From positions 5,084,501 through 5,148,500 of the forward strand of contig NZ_CP009429.1 in the NCBI RefSeq assembly GCF_001314325.1: 64,000 nucleotides of DNA, given 5' to 3'. The notes under the pieces are model-generated. The model was not told the DNA's origin, ran no database searches, and saw nothing but the letters and a program-made list of their open reading frames with translations. Every line of letters begins with the position of its first letter. Within the stretch, counting starts at the first letter, position 1. This stretch comes from Sphingopyxis macrogoltabida (GTDB lineage Bacteria; Pseudomonadota; Alphaproteobacteria; Sphingomonadales; Sphingomonadaceae). The translations under genes were made by a program, and so were the position numbers. Shown one piece after another: positions 24,733-32,810 of this stretch.

Positions 24733-27111
24733 ATGAAGCTGACTATTCGCGCCGCGCTTCGCGGCTCGCTTTGTGCTGCCGCTTTGGTGGCGGGTTTTTC
24801 GGGATCGGCGGGGGCGGCCGAATGCCTGCTCGATAAGAATGACAATGGTGTTGCGGATGCCGCCGACACCGATCTATCGGCGGAATCGGTTTCTACCACG
24901 TCGCTCGCTTGCGGCATTTTGACCATCGCTGATGACAATGGCACGGCCATCGGACCCTATGCGGTGGCTCATAAGGATCCCACTACCTCCTTGGGCAATT
25001 CTGCTCCGGGCACCGGCCCTGTCGCCGTTGGGGTGAACAGCCGGGCGCTTGGCGAAAAGAGTGTTGCCGTCGGTGGGAACGCCATTTCTTCCAGTGCCTT
25101 GGACGGCGCCGTCGCGGTTGGCGATTCATCGAGAGCTACCAGCAACGGCACCACAGCGGTGGGAACGAGCGCAACGGCGACCGCGGATTATGCCAGCGCT
25201 TTTGGCTTTAACGCTACAGCAAGCGGGATTGGATCGCTCGCAGTCGGCGGGGAAGCGCATGGCGACGGTTCCGTATCCCTTGGCGGCAGAGCATCGGGTC
25301 TGAGGTCCGTTGCGCTGGGCGATTCGGCTGCGGCGTCCGGCGCCGGCTCGATTGCAATCGGTGGCGACGGTCTGGGGTTCGCGAACGAAACCGTCGCTTC
25401 GGGCATCGGCAGCGTAGCGATTGGTAGCAGAGCTCAAACGAACTTCGGCGATCTCGCAGTTGCCATTGGTCAAGAGGCGCGTGCTTCCGGAGACAAAGCC
25501 GTGGCAATGGGCGCCGGTGCATCGGCAGAGGCCGATTCGCTCGCCTTGGGTGCTGACAGCATCACATTCGCCAATGAAACCACTGCGGTAGGAACAAGCA
25601 CGTTCGCGTCCGGGGCCGGGGGAACCGCACTCGGCTATTCGGCCAACGTCACGGGAAGCGGCGCGACAGCAATTGGTGCGGGGGCGCAAGCATCCGGAGC
25701 AGGATCGGTCGCTTTGGGCCAAGGCTCGATTGCCGACCAAGACAATGTCATTTCGGTTGGAGCGAGTGGGTCCGAGCGGCAGATCATTAACGTCGCGGCC
25801 GGTACATCGGGCACCGACGCGGTCAACTTCGACCAACTCGATGCCGTCGGGTCGACCGCGAATTCGGCGTTTGCCAACGCTGCGGCGGCGCAGGCGACGG
25901 CGGATGCCGCGCTTGCGGCAGTCAGCTCGGCGCAGGGTGATGCTGGCGCGGCGCTGGCCGCCGCCACCGGTGCGCAGTCGACCGCGGACACGGCCCTCGC
26001 CAATGCCGCGGATGCGCAGGCGACCGCAGACACCGCGCTCGCCGACGCGGCGACGGCGATCTCGACCGCCAATCAGGCCAGCACCACCGCCAATCAGGCG
26101 CTGGCGCGGGTCGACGAGGTGATTGCACAGGCGGGCAATGTCGTCGGCAACAACGATGGCGGCGCGGCACCGACTGCCACCGGCAATGGCGCGATTGCCG
26201 GCGGGTCGGGCACGGTTGCCGAGGGCGAGGGCGCGGTGTCGTTCGGGCTCGACAACCGGGCGACCGGCAATGGTGCGGTGGCGATCGGCGATCCGAATAT
26301 CGCGACCGGTACCGGCGCGGTGGCGATCGGGGCGAACAACACGGCGACCGGCAATGGTGCAGTGGCGCTGGGCAATGCCAGCACCGCGAGCGGCGCTTCG
26401 GCGATTGCGCTGGGCGACGGCGCGACGGCGGCGGGCGCGGGCAATGTCGCGATCGGCGGCGGCGCCTCGGCGAGCGGCGCGAACAGCGTCGCGCTCGGCA
26501 ACGGTTCGGTGGCGGCGGAGGCGAACACCGTCTCGGTCGGCGCGGCGGGGGGCGAACGGCGGATCGTCAATGTCGCTGCGGGGACCGCGGCGACCGATGC
26601 GGTGAACAAGGGCCAGCTCGATACCGAAGTCGCGGCGCGGCAGACGATGGGGGTTGAACTCGGCGCCGCGATCAGTGCCGAAACCGCGGCGCGCCAGCAG
26701 GCCAATCTGCAGATCTCGCAGCGGCTTGCGGTGCAGGAGGCATCGGTCACCGCACTGACCACCGGGCTGTCGAACGAGATGTCGGCGCGCATCGCCGCCG
26801 ACAATGCGCTGTCGCAGCGGATCGACGCGGTGTCGACGCGGCTCGACCAGATCGACACACAGATCGCGATCCTCGACGACCGCATCTCGAGCTCGACCGC
26901 GGTTGCGTCGGCGCTGTCGGGTAACGCCTTCCTGCCCGACATGAAGTTCAACCTCACCGCGAACGTCGCCACTTACGACGGCGCGCAGGCGGGGTCGATC
27001 CAGATGGGCGTCTTGCTGAGCCCGCATGTCGCCTTGAACGCCGGCGTCGCGTCGGGCTTCAACCGCCGCGGCAAGACCGCCGCGCGCGCCGGGGTGACGA
27101 TCGGCTTCTGA
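24733..27111 (+). CDS. Trimeric autotransporter adhesin, YadA-like
   Basis: A 792-residue outer-membrane protein. A signal peptide (ending GSAGAAE) is followed by a calcium-like acidic stretch (DKNDNGVADAADTD), then a long head region of 14-16-residue YadA/Hia repeats with A(I/V)G signatures (residues about 70-370). A coiled-coil stalk rich in Ala/Thr/Asp (about 375-460) is followed by a second head block and a neck (VNKGQLDTEV). A heptad stalk (ISAETAARQQANLQ) leads to the C-terminal YadA anchor, ending RAGVTIGF. Trimers form the pore and expose the passenger. The two-head layout suggests duplication. It is likely to mediate adhesion or aggregation. A terminator follows. Confidence 0.9.
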   Translation: MKLTIRAALRGSLCAAALVAGFSGSAGAAECLLDKNDNGVADAADTDLSAESVSTTSLACGILTIADDNGTAIGPYAVAHKDPTTSLGNSAPGTGPVAVGVNSRALGEKSVAVGGNAISSSALDGAVAVGDSSRATSNGTTAVGTSATATADYASAFGFNATASGIGSLAVGGEAHGDGSVSLGGRASGLRSVALGDSAAASGAGSIAIGGDGLGFANETVASGIGSVAIGSRAQTNFGDLAVAIGQEARASGDKAVAMGAGASAEADSLALGADSITFANETTAVGTSTFASGAGGTALGYSANVTGSGATAIGAGAQASGAGSVALGQGSIADQDNVISVGASGSERQIINVAAGTSGTDAVNFDQLDAVGSTANSAFANAAAAQATADAALAAVSSAQGDAGAALAAATGAQSTADTALANAADAQATADTALADAATAISTANQASTTANQALARVDEVIAQAGNVVGNNDGGAAPTATGNGAIAGGSGTVAEGEGAVSFGLDNRATGNGAVAIGDPNIATGTGAVAIGANNTATGNGAVALGNASTASGASAIALGDGATAAGAGNVAIGGGASASGANSVALGNGSVAAEANTVSVGAAGGERRIVNVAAGTAATDAVNKGQLDTEVAARQTMGVELGAAISAETAARQQANLQISQRLAVQEASVTALTTGLSNEMSARIAADNALSQRIDAVSTRLDQIDTQIAILDDRISSSTAVASALSGNAFLPDMKFNLTANVATYDGAQAGSIQMGVLLSPHVALNAGVASGFNRRGKTAARAGVTIGF

Positions 27112-27125
27112 TGCCGGAGACGAGA

Positions 27126-27159
27126 AAGGGGGTGGGCCATGTGGTCCGCCCCCTTTTTG
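27126..27159 (+). terminator. Intrinsic terminator after the autotransporter gene
   Basis: AGGGGGTGGGCC pairs with GGTCCGCCCCCT across a four-base loop and is followed by TTTTTG, a classical rho-independent terminator. Confidence 0.9.
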
Positions 27160-27273
27160 TTGTGGAAAGCCCGTCGGGGATGGCCGCTTTGGGATCACAA
27201 CGGCAACAACCGGCCGCACGCGGTCGCTGACCGCCTTGCTTGGCCGCGCCGGGATTTTGTGCGAGACTGCGGC

Positions 27274-27561
27274 ATGGCCACGCCCGACCTCAGCGACCGG
27301 GAGCAATATATCGCCTATCGCCGCGAATTGCGCGGCGTGGCGCGCTGGTCGCGGCTCGCGGGCTTTGTCCTTGTCGTGATCGCTTTCGCGCTGTTCGTCT
27401 GGCCGCAGAGCGGGGGGCCGTGGATGCTCGGGCCGCTGCGCACCGAAACATGGGGCTGGATCGCGCTGGTCGGCGGCTGGCTTATCTGGATCGCGGTTAT
27501 CGTCCGGCGGACGCGCTATCACAAGGCGCGACTGGCCGAGGCGGACGAGGCGGGGCGATGA
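27274..27561 (+). CDS. Small two-helix membrane protein
   Basis: A 95-residue protein with two hydrophobic segments (about residues 29-45 and 58-78) and charged ends. It begins MATPDLSDREQYIAYRREL. No family is recognised. Its stop overlaps the start of the next gene (ATGA), so the two are translated together; the pair is probably an operon of unknown job. Confidence 0.7.
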   Translation: MATPDLSDREQYIAYRRELRGVARWSRLAGFVLVVIAFALFVWPQSGGPWMLGPLRTETWGWIALVGGWLIWIAVIVRRTRYHKARLAEADEAGR

Positions 27562-28004
27562 GGCGGCGGTGGTTGACGGCGGCTCTCGCGACGCTGCTGC
27601 TCGCCGCGACGCCGCCGAGCGCCGGCGTCGCCGATCTGGCCTGGCTGGCGGGCGAGTGGGTGAGCGACGTCGACGGACGCTGGACCGAGGAAAGCTGGAC
27701 GGCCCCGCGCGGCGGGACGATGATCGGCCACAGCCGGTCGGGGCGCGGCGATGAGCTCCGCGAGTTCGAATTTCTGCGGATTGCGGTCGATGGCGGCGCC
27801 CCCGCCTATATCGCGCAGCCGGGCGGCGGCGCGCCGGTCGTGTTCCGGCTCGCGGCGCATGACGCGGCGAGCGCGACCTTCGAAAATGCCGCGCATGATT
27901 ATCCGCAGCGCATCCGCTATGTGCTGAGCGGCGACACGCTGACCGCGACCATCTCGGCGATCGACGGGTCGAAGGCGCGGAGCTGGAGCTACAGCCGCCG
28001 CTAA
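27558..28004 (+). CDS. DUF6265 family exported protein
   Basis: A 148-residue protein with a signal peptide (ending TPPSAGV) and the DUF6265 pattern: LAWLAGEWVS, GGTMIGHSR, EFEFLRI, then FENAAHDYPQRIRYVL. The fold is a small lipocalin-like beta barrel. Biochemical function is unknown. It overlaps the upstream gene by four bases, and its 3' end overlaps the convergent DMT transporter gene. Confidence 0.75.
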   Translation: MRRRWLTAALATLLLAATPPSAGVADLAWLAGEWVSDVDGRWTEESWTAPRGGTMIGHSRSGRGDELREFEFLRIAVDGGAPAYIAQPGGGAPVVFRLAAHDAASATFENAAHDYPQRIRYVLSGDTLTATISAIDGSKARSWSYSRR

Positions 28005-28456
28005 CCCGTCCGCCGCGCGAGCCAGACGCCGGCGACCATCAGCGCGATCCCGGCGATCCGCTTGCTATCGATCGGAAATTGCGCTGCCCCGAACAGACCG
28101 AAATGATCGATCACCGCCGCGCTCGCGATCTGGCCGACGAGGACGAAGAAGATCGCGTTGCCGACCCCGAAGCGCGGCGCGATGAAGGTTACCGAAATGA
28201 CGTAGAAGGCGACGAACAGCCCGCCGAAATAGAATATCCACGGGATGTCGCCGGAAAAGCGGATGTCGCCGAGCGATCCGGTGACGAGCGCGCCGGTGCC
28301 CGCGATCAGCAGCGCGAGACCGAAAAGGATTACCGACGCCGCCATCGGACTGCCGAGGCGGCCGCCGAGCCCGCCGTTGAGTGCCGCGAGGATCGGAATG
28401 CCGACCCCGGTGAGCAGCATGATCGTCGCGAAGGCGGGGGCGTTGCTGCTGGTCAT
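28001..28456 (-). CDS. DMT-superfamily transporter, YdcZ/DUF606 type
   Basis: A 151-residue inner-membrane protein with five predicted helices, about half the size of ten-helix EamA transporters; YdcZ-type members dimerise. ILAALNGGLGGRLGSPMAAS (residues 22-41) and FFVLVGQIASAAVIDHFG (102-119) are conserved for the family. Substrate unknown. It overlaps the tautomerase gene by four bases as ATGA in a four-gene minus-strand operon. Confidence 0.8.
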   Translation of the reverse strand: MTSSNAPAFATIMLLTGVGIPILAALNGGLGGRLGSPMAASVILFGLALLIAGTGALVTGSLGDIRFSGDIPWIFYFGGLFVAFYVISVTFIAPRFGVGNAIFFVLVGQIASAAVIDHFGLFGAAQFPIDSKRIAGIALMVAGVWLARRTG

Positions 28457-28671
28457 GGCTTGGCTTTCCCCGTCGCCTGGGCGCGGTAGTCGAGGACGGG
28501 CAGGCCGCCGATGCCCCAGTTTTCGAGCTCGACCTCGTCGATCGTGACGACCGTCGTCGCCGGATTCTTGCCGAGCGTGCGCTGAAGGAGGTCGGTGACC
28601 CCCGCGATCAGCTCACGCTTCTGTTCGGCGGTCGCCCCCTCGCGGGTGATCCTGATATTCACATATGGCAT
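28453..28671 (-). CDS. 4-oxalocrotonate tautomerase family protein
   Basis: A 72-residue tautomerase. After removal of the initiator Met the chain begins PYVNIRI, exposing the N-terminal proline that acts as base in this family. Two adjacent ATG codons exist (28674 and 28671); the first overlaps the upstream stop as ATGA, but AAAGGAG is four bases from it and seven from the second, and only the second leaves proline at the N-terminus. The substrate is unknown. It lies between GST and DMT genes in one operon. Confidence 0.85.
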   Translation of the reverse strand: MPYVNIRITREGATAEQKRELIAGVTDLLQRTLGKNPATTVVTIDEVELENWGIGGLPVLDYRAQATGKAKP

Positions 28672-29279
28672 CATATAGCTCCTTTGGCGGGCCACCCCGG
28701 CATTTCCGGAAAGTCCGGCAGCGCGGCAATCCGGCGCGTCCAGTCGCCGATCGCTGGCCAGGCCGCAATATCGATCCCCGCGTCGCCCATAAGCGCCAGA
28801 TAGGGGCTTGCCGCAAGGTCGGCGATCGTCAGCCGCCCGCCGGCGAGCCAGTCGCGGCGTTCGAGATGTGCCTCGACCACCGGCAGGATGCGCGCCGTGA
28901 CCGCTGCGGCATAGTCCTCGGCGATCGCGGCGCCGAACTTGCGCTGGAGCCGAAGGGTCGCGGGGCCGTTCGCGATCTCGTTGGCAGCGTGCGACAGCCA
29001 GACATGGATTTCGCCGCGTTCCTCGGGGCTTTCGCCGTCCCAGTCGCCCGACCGGTGACGCGCGGCGAGGCAGGCGAGGATGGCCTGGCTGTCGCGGAGG
29101 ATGAGTTCGCCGTCGACGAACAGCGGTATCTGCCGCATCGGGGTGAGCGCGGCGAAGGCATCGGACTGGCGTGCCGCGGCGTCGGTCGCGATTTCGTCCC
29201 ACGGCAGGCCGAGGAAGGCGAGCGCCATGCGGACCTTGTGCGTGTTCCCCGACAAGGGCGAGCCGTAAAGGCGGATCAT
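28671..29279 (-). CDS. Glutathione S-transferase family protein
   Basis: A 202-residue GST. The N-terminal thioredoxin-like domain begins MIRLYGSPLSGNTHKVRMAL, with the cis-proline region RQIPLFVDG and the SQAILACL helix. The C-terminal helical domain has LTIADLAASPY. I prefer the ATG at 29279 because GGGAG is seven bases upstream; an ATG two codons earlier is too close. It is similar to the MauE/YghU-like clades only in general layout. Operon order is PNPOx-like, GST, tautomerase, DMT. Confidence 0.85.
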   Translation of the reverse strand: MIRLYGSPLSGNTHKVRMALAFLGLPWDEIATDAAARQSDAFAALTPMRQIPLFVDGELILRDSQAILACLAARHRSGDWDGESPEERGEIHVWLSHAANEIANGPATLRLQRKFGAAIAEDYAAAVTARILPVVEAHLERRDWLAGGRLTIADLAASPYLALMGDAGIDIAAWPAIGDWTRRIAALPDFPEMPGWPAKGAI

Positions 29280-29281
29280 CG

Positions 29282-29908
29282 TCATTCTCCCGATAGCTGG
29301 GCGCGCAGCGCCGTGACTTCGGCGCGCAACTGGTTGAGTTCAGCCGCCATCGGGCGCACCGCGGCGGAAATCTGGTCTTCGGTGAAGCGCGGGGTGATAT
29401 GCTGCGAGCAATTCCATTCCCAGCCGATCACTTCGATCAGGAAGGCGCGCTCGGGCGTCGCCTGATAGCCCGCCGGCATCAGCGAGGTGACGAGCGCGGG
29501 ATCGTCGGCGAGTTCGACGGTGCGTGCATGGCCGAGCAGCTTCAGCCGCTCGCGGCTCGGATAGTCCATCAGGAACAGCGACACGCGGTCGTCGCCCGCC
29601 AGATTGGCGGCGCTGATATATTGGCGGTTGCCGCGATAATCGGCGAAGCCGATGCGGTTGCCCTCGATATGGCGGAGGAAACCGGCGGGGCCGCCGCGAT
29701 GCTGCATATAGGGCCAGCCGTCGGCGGTGACGCTGGCCATATAGAAGCTGTCGCGCGCTGCGATGAAGTCCGCCTCGCGCGGCCCGATCGGATCGGGGGT
29801 GCCGTCGGCGCCGAGCTCCATCCGCGCATAAGCGGCGCGTGACCCCTGCCGTTCCTGCATCGCGCGCGCCGCGTCGGTGAAGATGGTGTGGAGATAGTTG
29901 CGGGCCAT
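29282..29908 (-). CDS. Pyridoxamine 5'-phosphate oxidase-like FMN-binding protein
   Basis: A 208-residue split-barrel flavoprotein. DSFYMASVTADGWPYMQHRGG (a conserved strand pair), the segment GFADYRGNRQYISAANL and DRVSLFLMDYPSRERLKLLG are typical of the PNPOx-like family that uses FMN or F420. Its C-terminus ends in a heptad-like helix (LRAEVTALRAQL). The ATG at 29908 has GGAAGG nine to ten bases upstream; a longer frame adds an unrelated leader. It overlaps the GST gene in ATGA-like fashion and is divergent from the LysR gene, which probably regulates this operon. Confidence 0.85.
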   Translation of the reverse strand: MARNYLHTIFTDAARAMQERQGSRAAYARMELGADGTPDPIGPREADFIAARDSFYMASVTADGWPYMQHRGGPAGFLRHIEGNRIGFADYRGNRQYISAANLAGDDRVSLFLMDYPSRERLKLLGHARTVELADDPALVTSLMPAGYQATPERAFLIEVIGWEWNCSQHITPRFTEDQISAAVRPMAAELNQLRAEVTALRAQLSGE

Positions 29909-29994
29909 CGCGGGATTTCCTTCCTTCACGATGGACATAGGTCGTTGCATCCAGAGCGATAATCTGTGAAAAATGAACAACTCTATTTCATAAA

Positions 29995-30897
29995 ATGGAA
30001 CAATCGGTGGACCGGCTGCTCACGCTCGAGATGTTCGTCGCGGTCGCGGGCGAAGGAGGCTTCGCTGCGGCGGCGCGCAAGCTCGGCAGTTCGCCGCCGG
30101 CGGTAACGCGCGGGATCGCGGCGCTCGAAGCGCGGTTGGGGACCAGCCTGTTCCATCGCTCGACACGCGCGGTGGCGCTCACCGATGCCGGCGCGTCGTT
30201 CCTTGGCGAGGCGCGGCGTATCCTTGCCGACCTCGCGGGCGCCGAACGCGAGGTGCGCGGGGCGCAGGCCGACCCGCGCGGGCAGCTCTATCTGACCGCG
30301 CCGGCGACCTTCGGGCGGCTGCATGTCCTCCCGGTGGTGCGCGCGCTGCTCGAACAGCACCGCGACCTCGGCGTGCGGATGATGCTGATCGACCGCAACG
30401 TCCGCATCGTCGAAGAAGGCATCGACGTCGCGGTGCGGATCGGACCGCTCGCCGATTCGAGCCTGAAGGCGGTGCGGATCGGCGCGGTACGCCAGATGCT
30501 CGCCGCGAGCCCGGCCTATCTCGCGCGGCGCGGTGCCCCCGCGCGGCTCGCCGAGCTTGCCGGGCACGACCTCATCGGCACGATGGGGCCGCGCGCGGTG
30601 AACGAATGGCAGTTCACCAGCGGCCGCTGGCGGCTCGAACCGCGGCCGCGGCTGGTGCTGAACACCGTCGATGCGGCGCTCGCGGCGGCCGAGGCGGGGC
30701 TGGGGATCGCCAATCTGCTGAGCTACCAGCTTGCCGACGCGCTCGCTGCCGGGCGGCTGATTTCGCTGCTGCCCGGCGAGCAGCCGCCGGCGCTGCCGGT
30801 CCACCTGCTGTTCGAACCGTCGCGTGCGGCCCTGCCCGCGGTGCGGCTGTTCGTCGCGGCGATGAAGGCGCGGGCGCGGATGGCCGGGCTGGTTTGA
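29995..30897 (+). CDS. LysR-family transcriptional regulator
   Basis: A 300-residue LTTR. The N-terminal winged helix (residues 5-64) has FAAAARKLGSSPPAVTRGIAALE; the effector domain follows (PRGQLYLTAPATFGRLHVLP). It resembles the CrgA/AaeR-like subgroup controlling stress and aromatic responses. It is divergent from the PNPOx/GST/tautomerase/DMT operon with an 86-base gap, the normal arrangement for a regulator of its neighbours. No Shine-Dalgarno is obvious before the ATG, so the start could be leaderless. Confidence 0.9.
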   Translation: MEQSVDRLLTLEMFVAVAGEGGFAAAARKLGSSPPAVTRGIAALEARLGTSLFHRSTRAVALTDAGASFLGEARRILADLAGAEREVRGAQADPRGQLYLTAPATFGRLHVLPVVRALLEQHRDLGVRMMLIDRNVRIVEEGIDVAVRIGPLADSSLKAVRIGAVRQMLAASPAYLARRGAPARLAELAGHDLIGTMGPRAVNEWQFTSGRWRLEPRPRLVLNTVDAALAAAEAGLGIANLLSYQLADALAAGRLISLLPGEQPPALPVHLLFEPSRAALPAVRLFVAAMKARARMAGLV

Positions 30898-31112
30898 GTG
30901 GCGCCGCGTCGCGGGCGCGCACCCGTAAACATGATCCATGTTAGCGCGCCGCCGCGAAACTTGGTATAGGCAGGGTCGACGACTGCGGTTCCACCCAGAT
31001 CGGCTTTTCGTGGTTCCGGCTTAATGCCGCAGTCCCCCGTTGCATACGGCCAGCCGATCGTCCCAAGCCGAGAGCCAGGTAGCGCTTGCTCCCGACCGGA
31101 AGGAGCATCGCC

Positions 31113-31310
31113 ATGCGTGCTTTCCATCTTTTGTTCGACGAAGCCGAGCCCCGGCGCATAGACTTCCACGCCGAAGGCCCTGACCATGCATTCCAGATCG
31201 CGCGCAACGAAAATCAGGGCGTGAACGTTACGCTCTGGGAAGGCGAGAGATTGCTTGCCCGGATGACCAAGACCGAAGCGAATGTCTGGAAGCTGCACCC
31301 GCTCGGTTGA
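31113..31310 (+). CDS. 65-residue hypothetical protein
   Basis: A small soluble protein (MRAFHLLFDEAEPRRIDFHA at the start), with a good AAGGAG eight bases before the ATG. The predicted structure is a small beta sheet with one helix (DHAFQIARNE). No cysteine, signal peptide or recognised domain. It lies alone between a LysR gene and a Crp-like gene; the 215 bases before it hold no other frame that I trust. Confidence 0.65.
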   Translation: MRAFHLLFDEAEPRRIDFHAEGPDHAFQIARNENQGVNVTLWEGERLLARMTKTEANVWKLHPLG

Positions 31311-31351
31311 ATGTCGTCTTTCGCTGTATGTAGGGCCATCGCGAGGATGAT

Positions 31352-32140
31352 ATGTCGAGTGATGTTACGCGTCTGTCCCAGTGGATGGACCATCATCGCA
31401 CCCGGATGGAGCTCGGTCCGCTCAGCATCCTGATCAGGAAATTGCTCAGCCACAGTCCGCTTTCGACCGCCGACCAGCAGGCGATTGCCGCGCTGCCGCA
31501 CAAGGTCAGGCGCCTGCAGCCGGGCGAATCGATCCTGCGCGAGGGCGATCAGGCCGAGATTTGCCCGGTTCTGCTCAGCGGTTTCGCCTATCGCCAGAAA
31601 GTCGCCTCCGACGGCGGGCGGCAGATCGTCGCGCTCAAACTGCCGGGCGATGCGCTCGACCTGCAGTCGCTCTATCTGCACAAGGCCGATCACGACATCC
31701 GCATGCTGACCAACGTCGAAATGGCGCTGTTGCCGCTGGCGGCGATAGAGCAACTGACGATCGCACGTCCGGCGGTGGCGCGCGCGATATTGATCGATAT
31801 CCTCGTCGAAGCGTCGATCGGCCGCGAATGGCTGCTCAACATCGGCCGCCGCAACGCGCTGGCGCGGCTCGCGCACCTGCTGTGCGAGTTACACGACCGG
31901 GTAAGCGACATCGCGAGCGAGACGAGCGAATATTTCGAAATACCGCTGACGCAGGAACAGCTCGCCGACTTGCTCGGGCTCACCCCGGTGCATATCAACC
32001 GCATGGTCCGCCAGCTCGAAAAAATGGGCGCCATCGGCCGTCCGTCACGCTCGCTGACGATCCTCAACCTGTCGGAACTGGCAAAAATATCCAATTTCTC
32101 GTCGGCTTACCTGCATCGAAACAATCTTTCGGGGGTTTGA
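31352..32140 (+). CDS. Crp/Fnr-family transcriptional regulator
   Basis: A 262-residue regulator with an N-terminal cyclic-nucleotide-binding-like beta roll (LQPGESILREGDQAEICPVL) and a C-terminal winged helix (LTQEQLADLLGLTPVHINRM, residues about 194-213). The roll lacks the RxS motif that binds cAMP in CRP, and there is no Fnr cysteine cluster, so the ligand is unknown. The dimerisation helix has REWLLNIGRRNALARLAHLL. The product at 36111 is a paralogue. Confidence 0.9.
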   Translation: MSSDVTRLSQWMDHHRTRMELGPLSILIRKLLSHSPLSTADQQAIAALPHKVRRLQPGESILREGDQAEICPVLLSGFAYRQKVASDGGRQIVALKLPGDALDLQSLYLHKADHDIRMLTNVEMALLPLAAIEQLTIARPAVARAILIDILVEASIGREWLLNIGRRNALARLAHLLCELHDRVSDIASETSEYFEIPLTQEQLADLLGLTPVHINRMVRQLEKMGAIGRPSRSLTILNLSELAKISNFSSAYLHRNNLSGV

Positions 32141-32175
32141 CCGGATAGTCCGAACAAAGGGCCGGGAGTTTTCCG

Positions 32176-32425
32176 ATGCCGCAATATTTCTTCAACACCT
32201 CGAACGGAATATTTCTTCAACACCTCGAACGGATCGCCGCATATCGACGACGCCGGCATGGACCTTCCCGACATCGCAGCGGCGCGGCGCGAGGCGATCC
32301 GCTATGGCGGCAGCCTGCTCAGCGACGATCCCGACATGGTGATGCAGGACAATGGTTTGCGCATCGATGTGGTCGACGAAGCCGGTAGCCGCTGTTTCGC
32401 GGTGCGGGTGACAATCGAAGACTAG
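32176..32425 (+). pseudogene. DUF6894 family gene interrupted by a 25-bp tandem duplication
   Basis: Read without one repeat copy, the 225 bases encode a 74-residue DUF6894 protein beginning MPQYFFNTSNGSPHIDDAG, with DLPDIAAARREAIRYGGSLL and ending with the strand FAVRVTIED. In the window a perfect 25-bp unit (32184-32208, repeated 32209-32233) adds one base net of frame and shifts the rest, giving a 70-residue arginine-rich nonsense tail. The reading frame returns exactly if one copy is removed. It could be a recent inactivation, a phase-variable switch or an assembly artefact. Confidence 0.85.
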
Positions 32426-32435
32426 GCCCGCCGGC

Positions 32436-32678
32436 GTGCGTAGCTGCCCCATCGAGCGGTCATCGATGATCGAGGGCGCGGCGTTCGATGCTGATGCTGC
32501 GATTTTGTGCATCCGTTTTCGGGACAATGGCACCTATTTCTATTTCGACGTTCCCGAGCACCTGTTCGACGGGCTGTGCAAGGCTGCCTCGGCCGGGACG
32601 TTTTTCAACGAGCGGATCAGGGACCGGTTTCGCTGCGAGCGCGACCCCGAACGGCGGCGCTTCCGTCCGGAAGCATAG
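32436..32678 (+). CDS. KTSC domain protein
   Basis: An up-to-80-residue protein of the KTSC family: SSMIEGAAFDADAAILCIRF, then YFYFDVPEHLFDGL and SAGTFFNERIRDRF. In other proteins this domain is linked to lysyl-tRNA synthetase or nuclease-associated small proteins; function is unknown. The GTG at 32436 keeps the family's SSMI start; an ATG ten codons later is the alternative. It lies immediately after the broken DUF6894 gene and before the YqcI/YcgG pair. Confidence 0.8.
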   Translation: MRSCPIERSSMIEGAAFDADAAILCIRFRDNGTYFYFDVPEHLFDGLCKAASAGTFFNERIRDRFRCERDPERRRFRPEA

Positions 32679-32780
32679 AAGCCTGCCCTCGTCGGCGCAC
32701 GCATCTTTGGAATCTAGGCAATCTGGGTTAAGTTTCCCGCAAATACCGGCGTCGGCCGGGCGGCTGCGGGGAGCCAACGC

Positions 32781-32810
32781 ATGCGCCATTCGTTCGTTCG
32801 ACATGCCTGA
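32781..32810 (+). CDS. Nine-codon upstream ORF overlapping the YqcI/YcgG start
   Basis: ATG at 32781 has an ideal GGGGAG seven bases upstream and encodes MRHSFVRHA, ending at TGA 32808-32810. The next gene starts at 32803, inside this frame, and has no Shine-Dalgarno of its own. The arrangement suggests translational coupling or reinitiation, so this mini-ORF may control production of the enzyme. It is seen in sequence; function is inference. Confidence 0.4.
   Translation: MRHSFVRHA

Noticed and set aside
25126..27522. 798-codon open frame on the minus strand
   Set aside because: It is antisense to the trimeric autotransporter and owes its length to the repetitive codons of that gene. No domain or ribosome binding site supports it.
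32176..32388. 70-residue protein as annotated by a naive frame call
   Set aside because: After the first 12 residues the sequence is arginine-rich nonsense produced by the 25-bp duplication. The conserved DUF6894 sequence continues in another frame.
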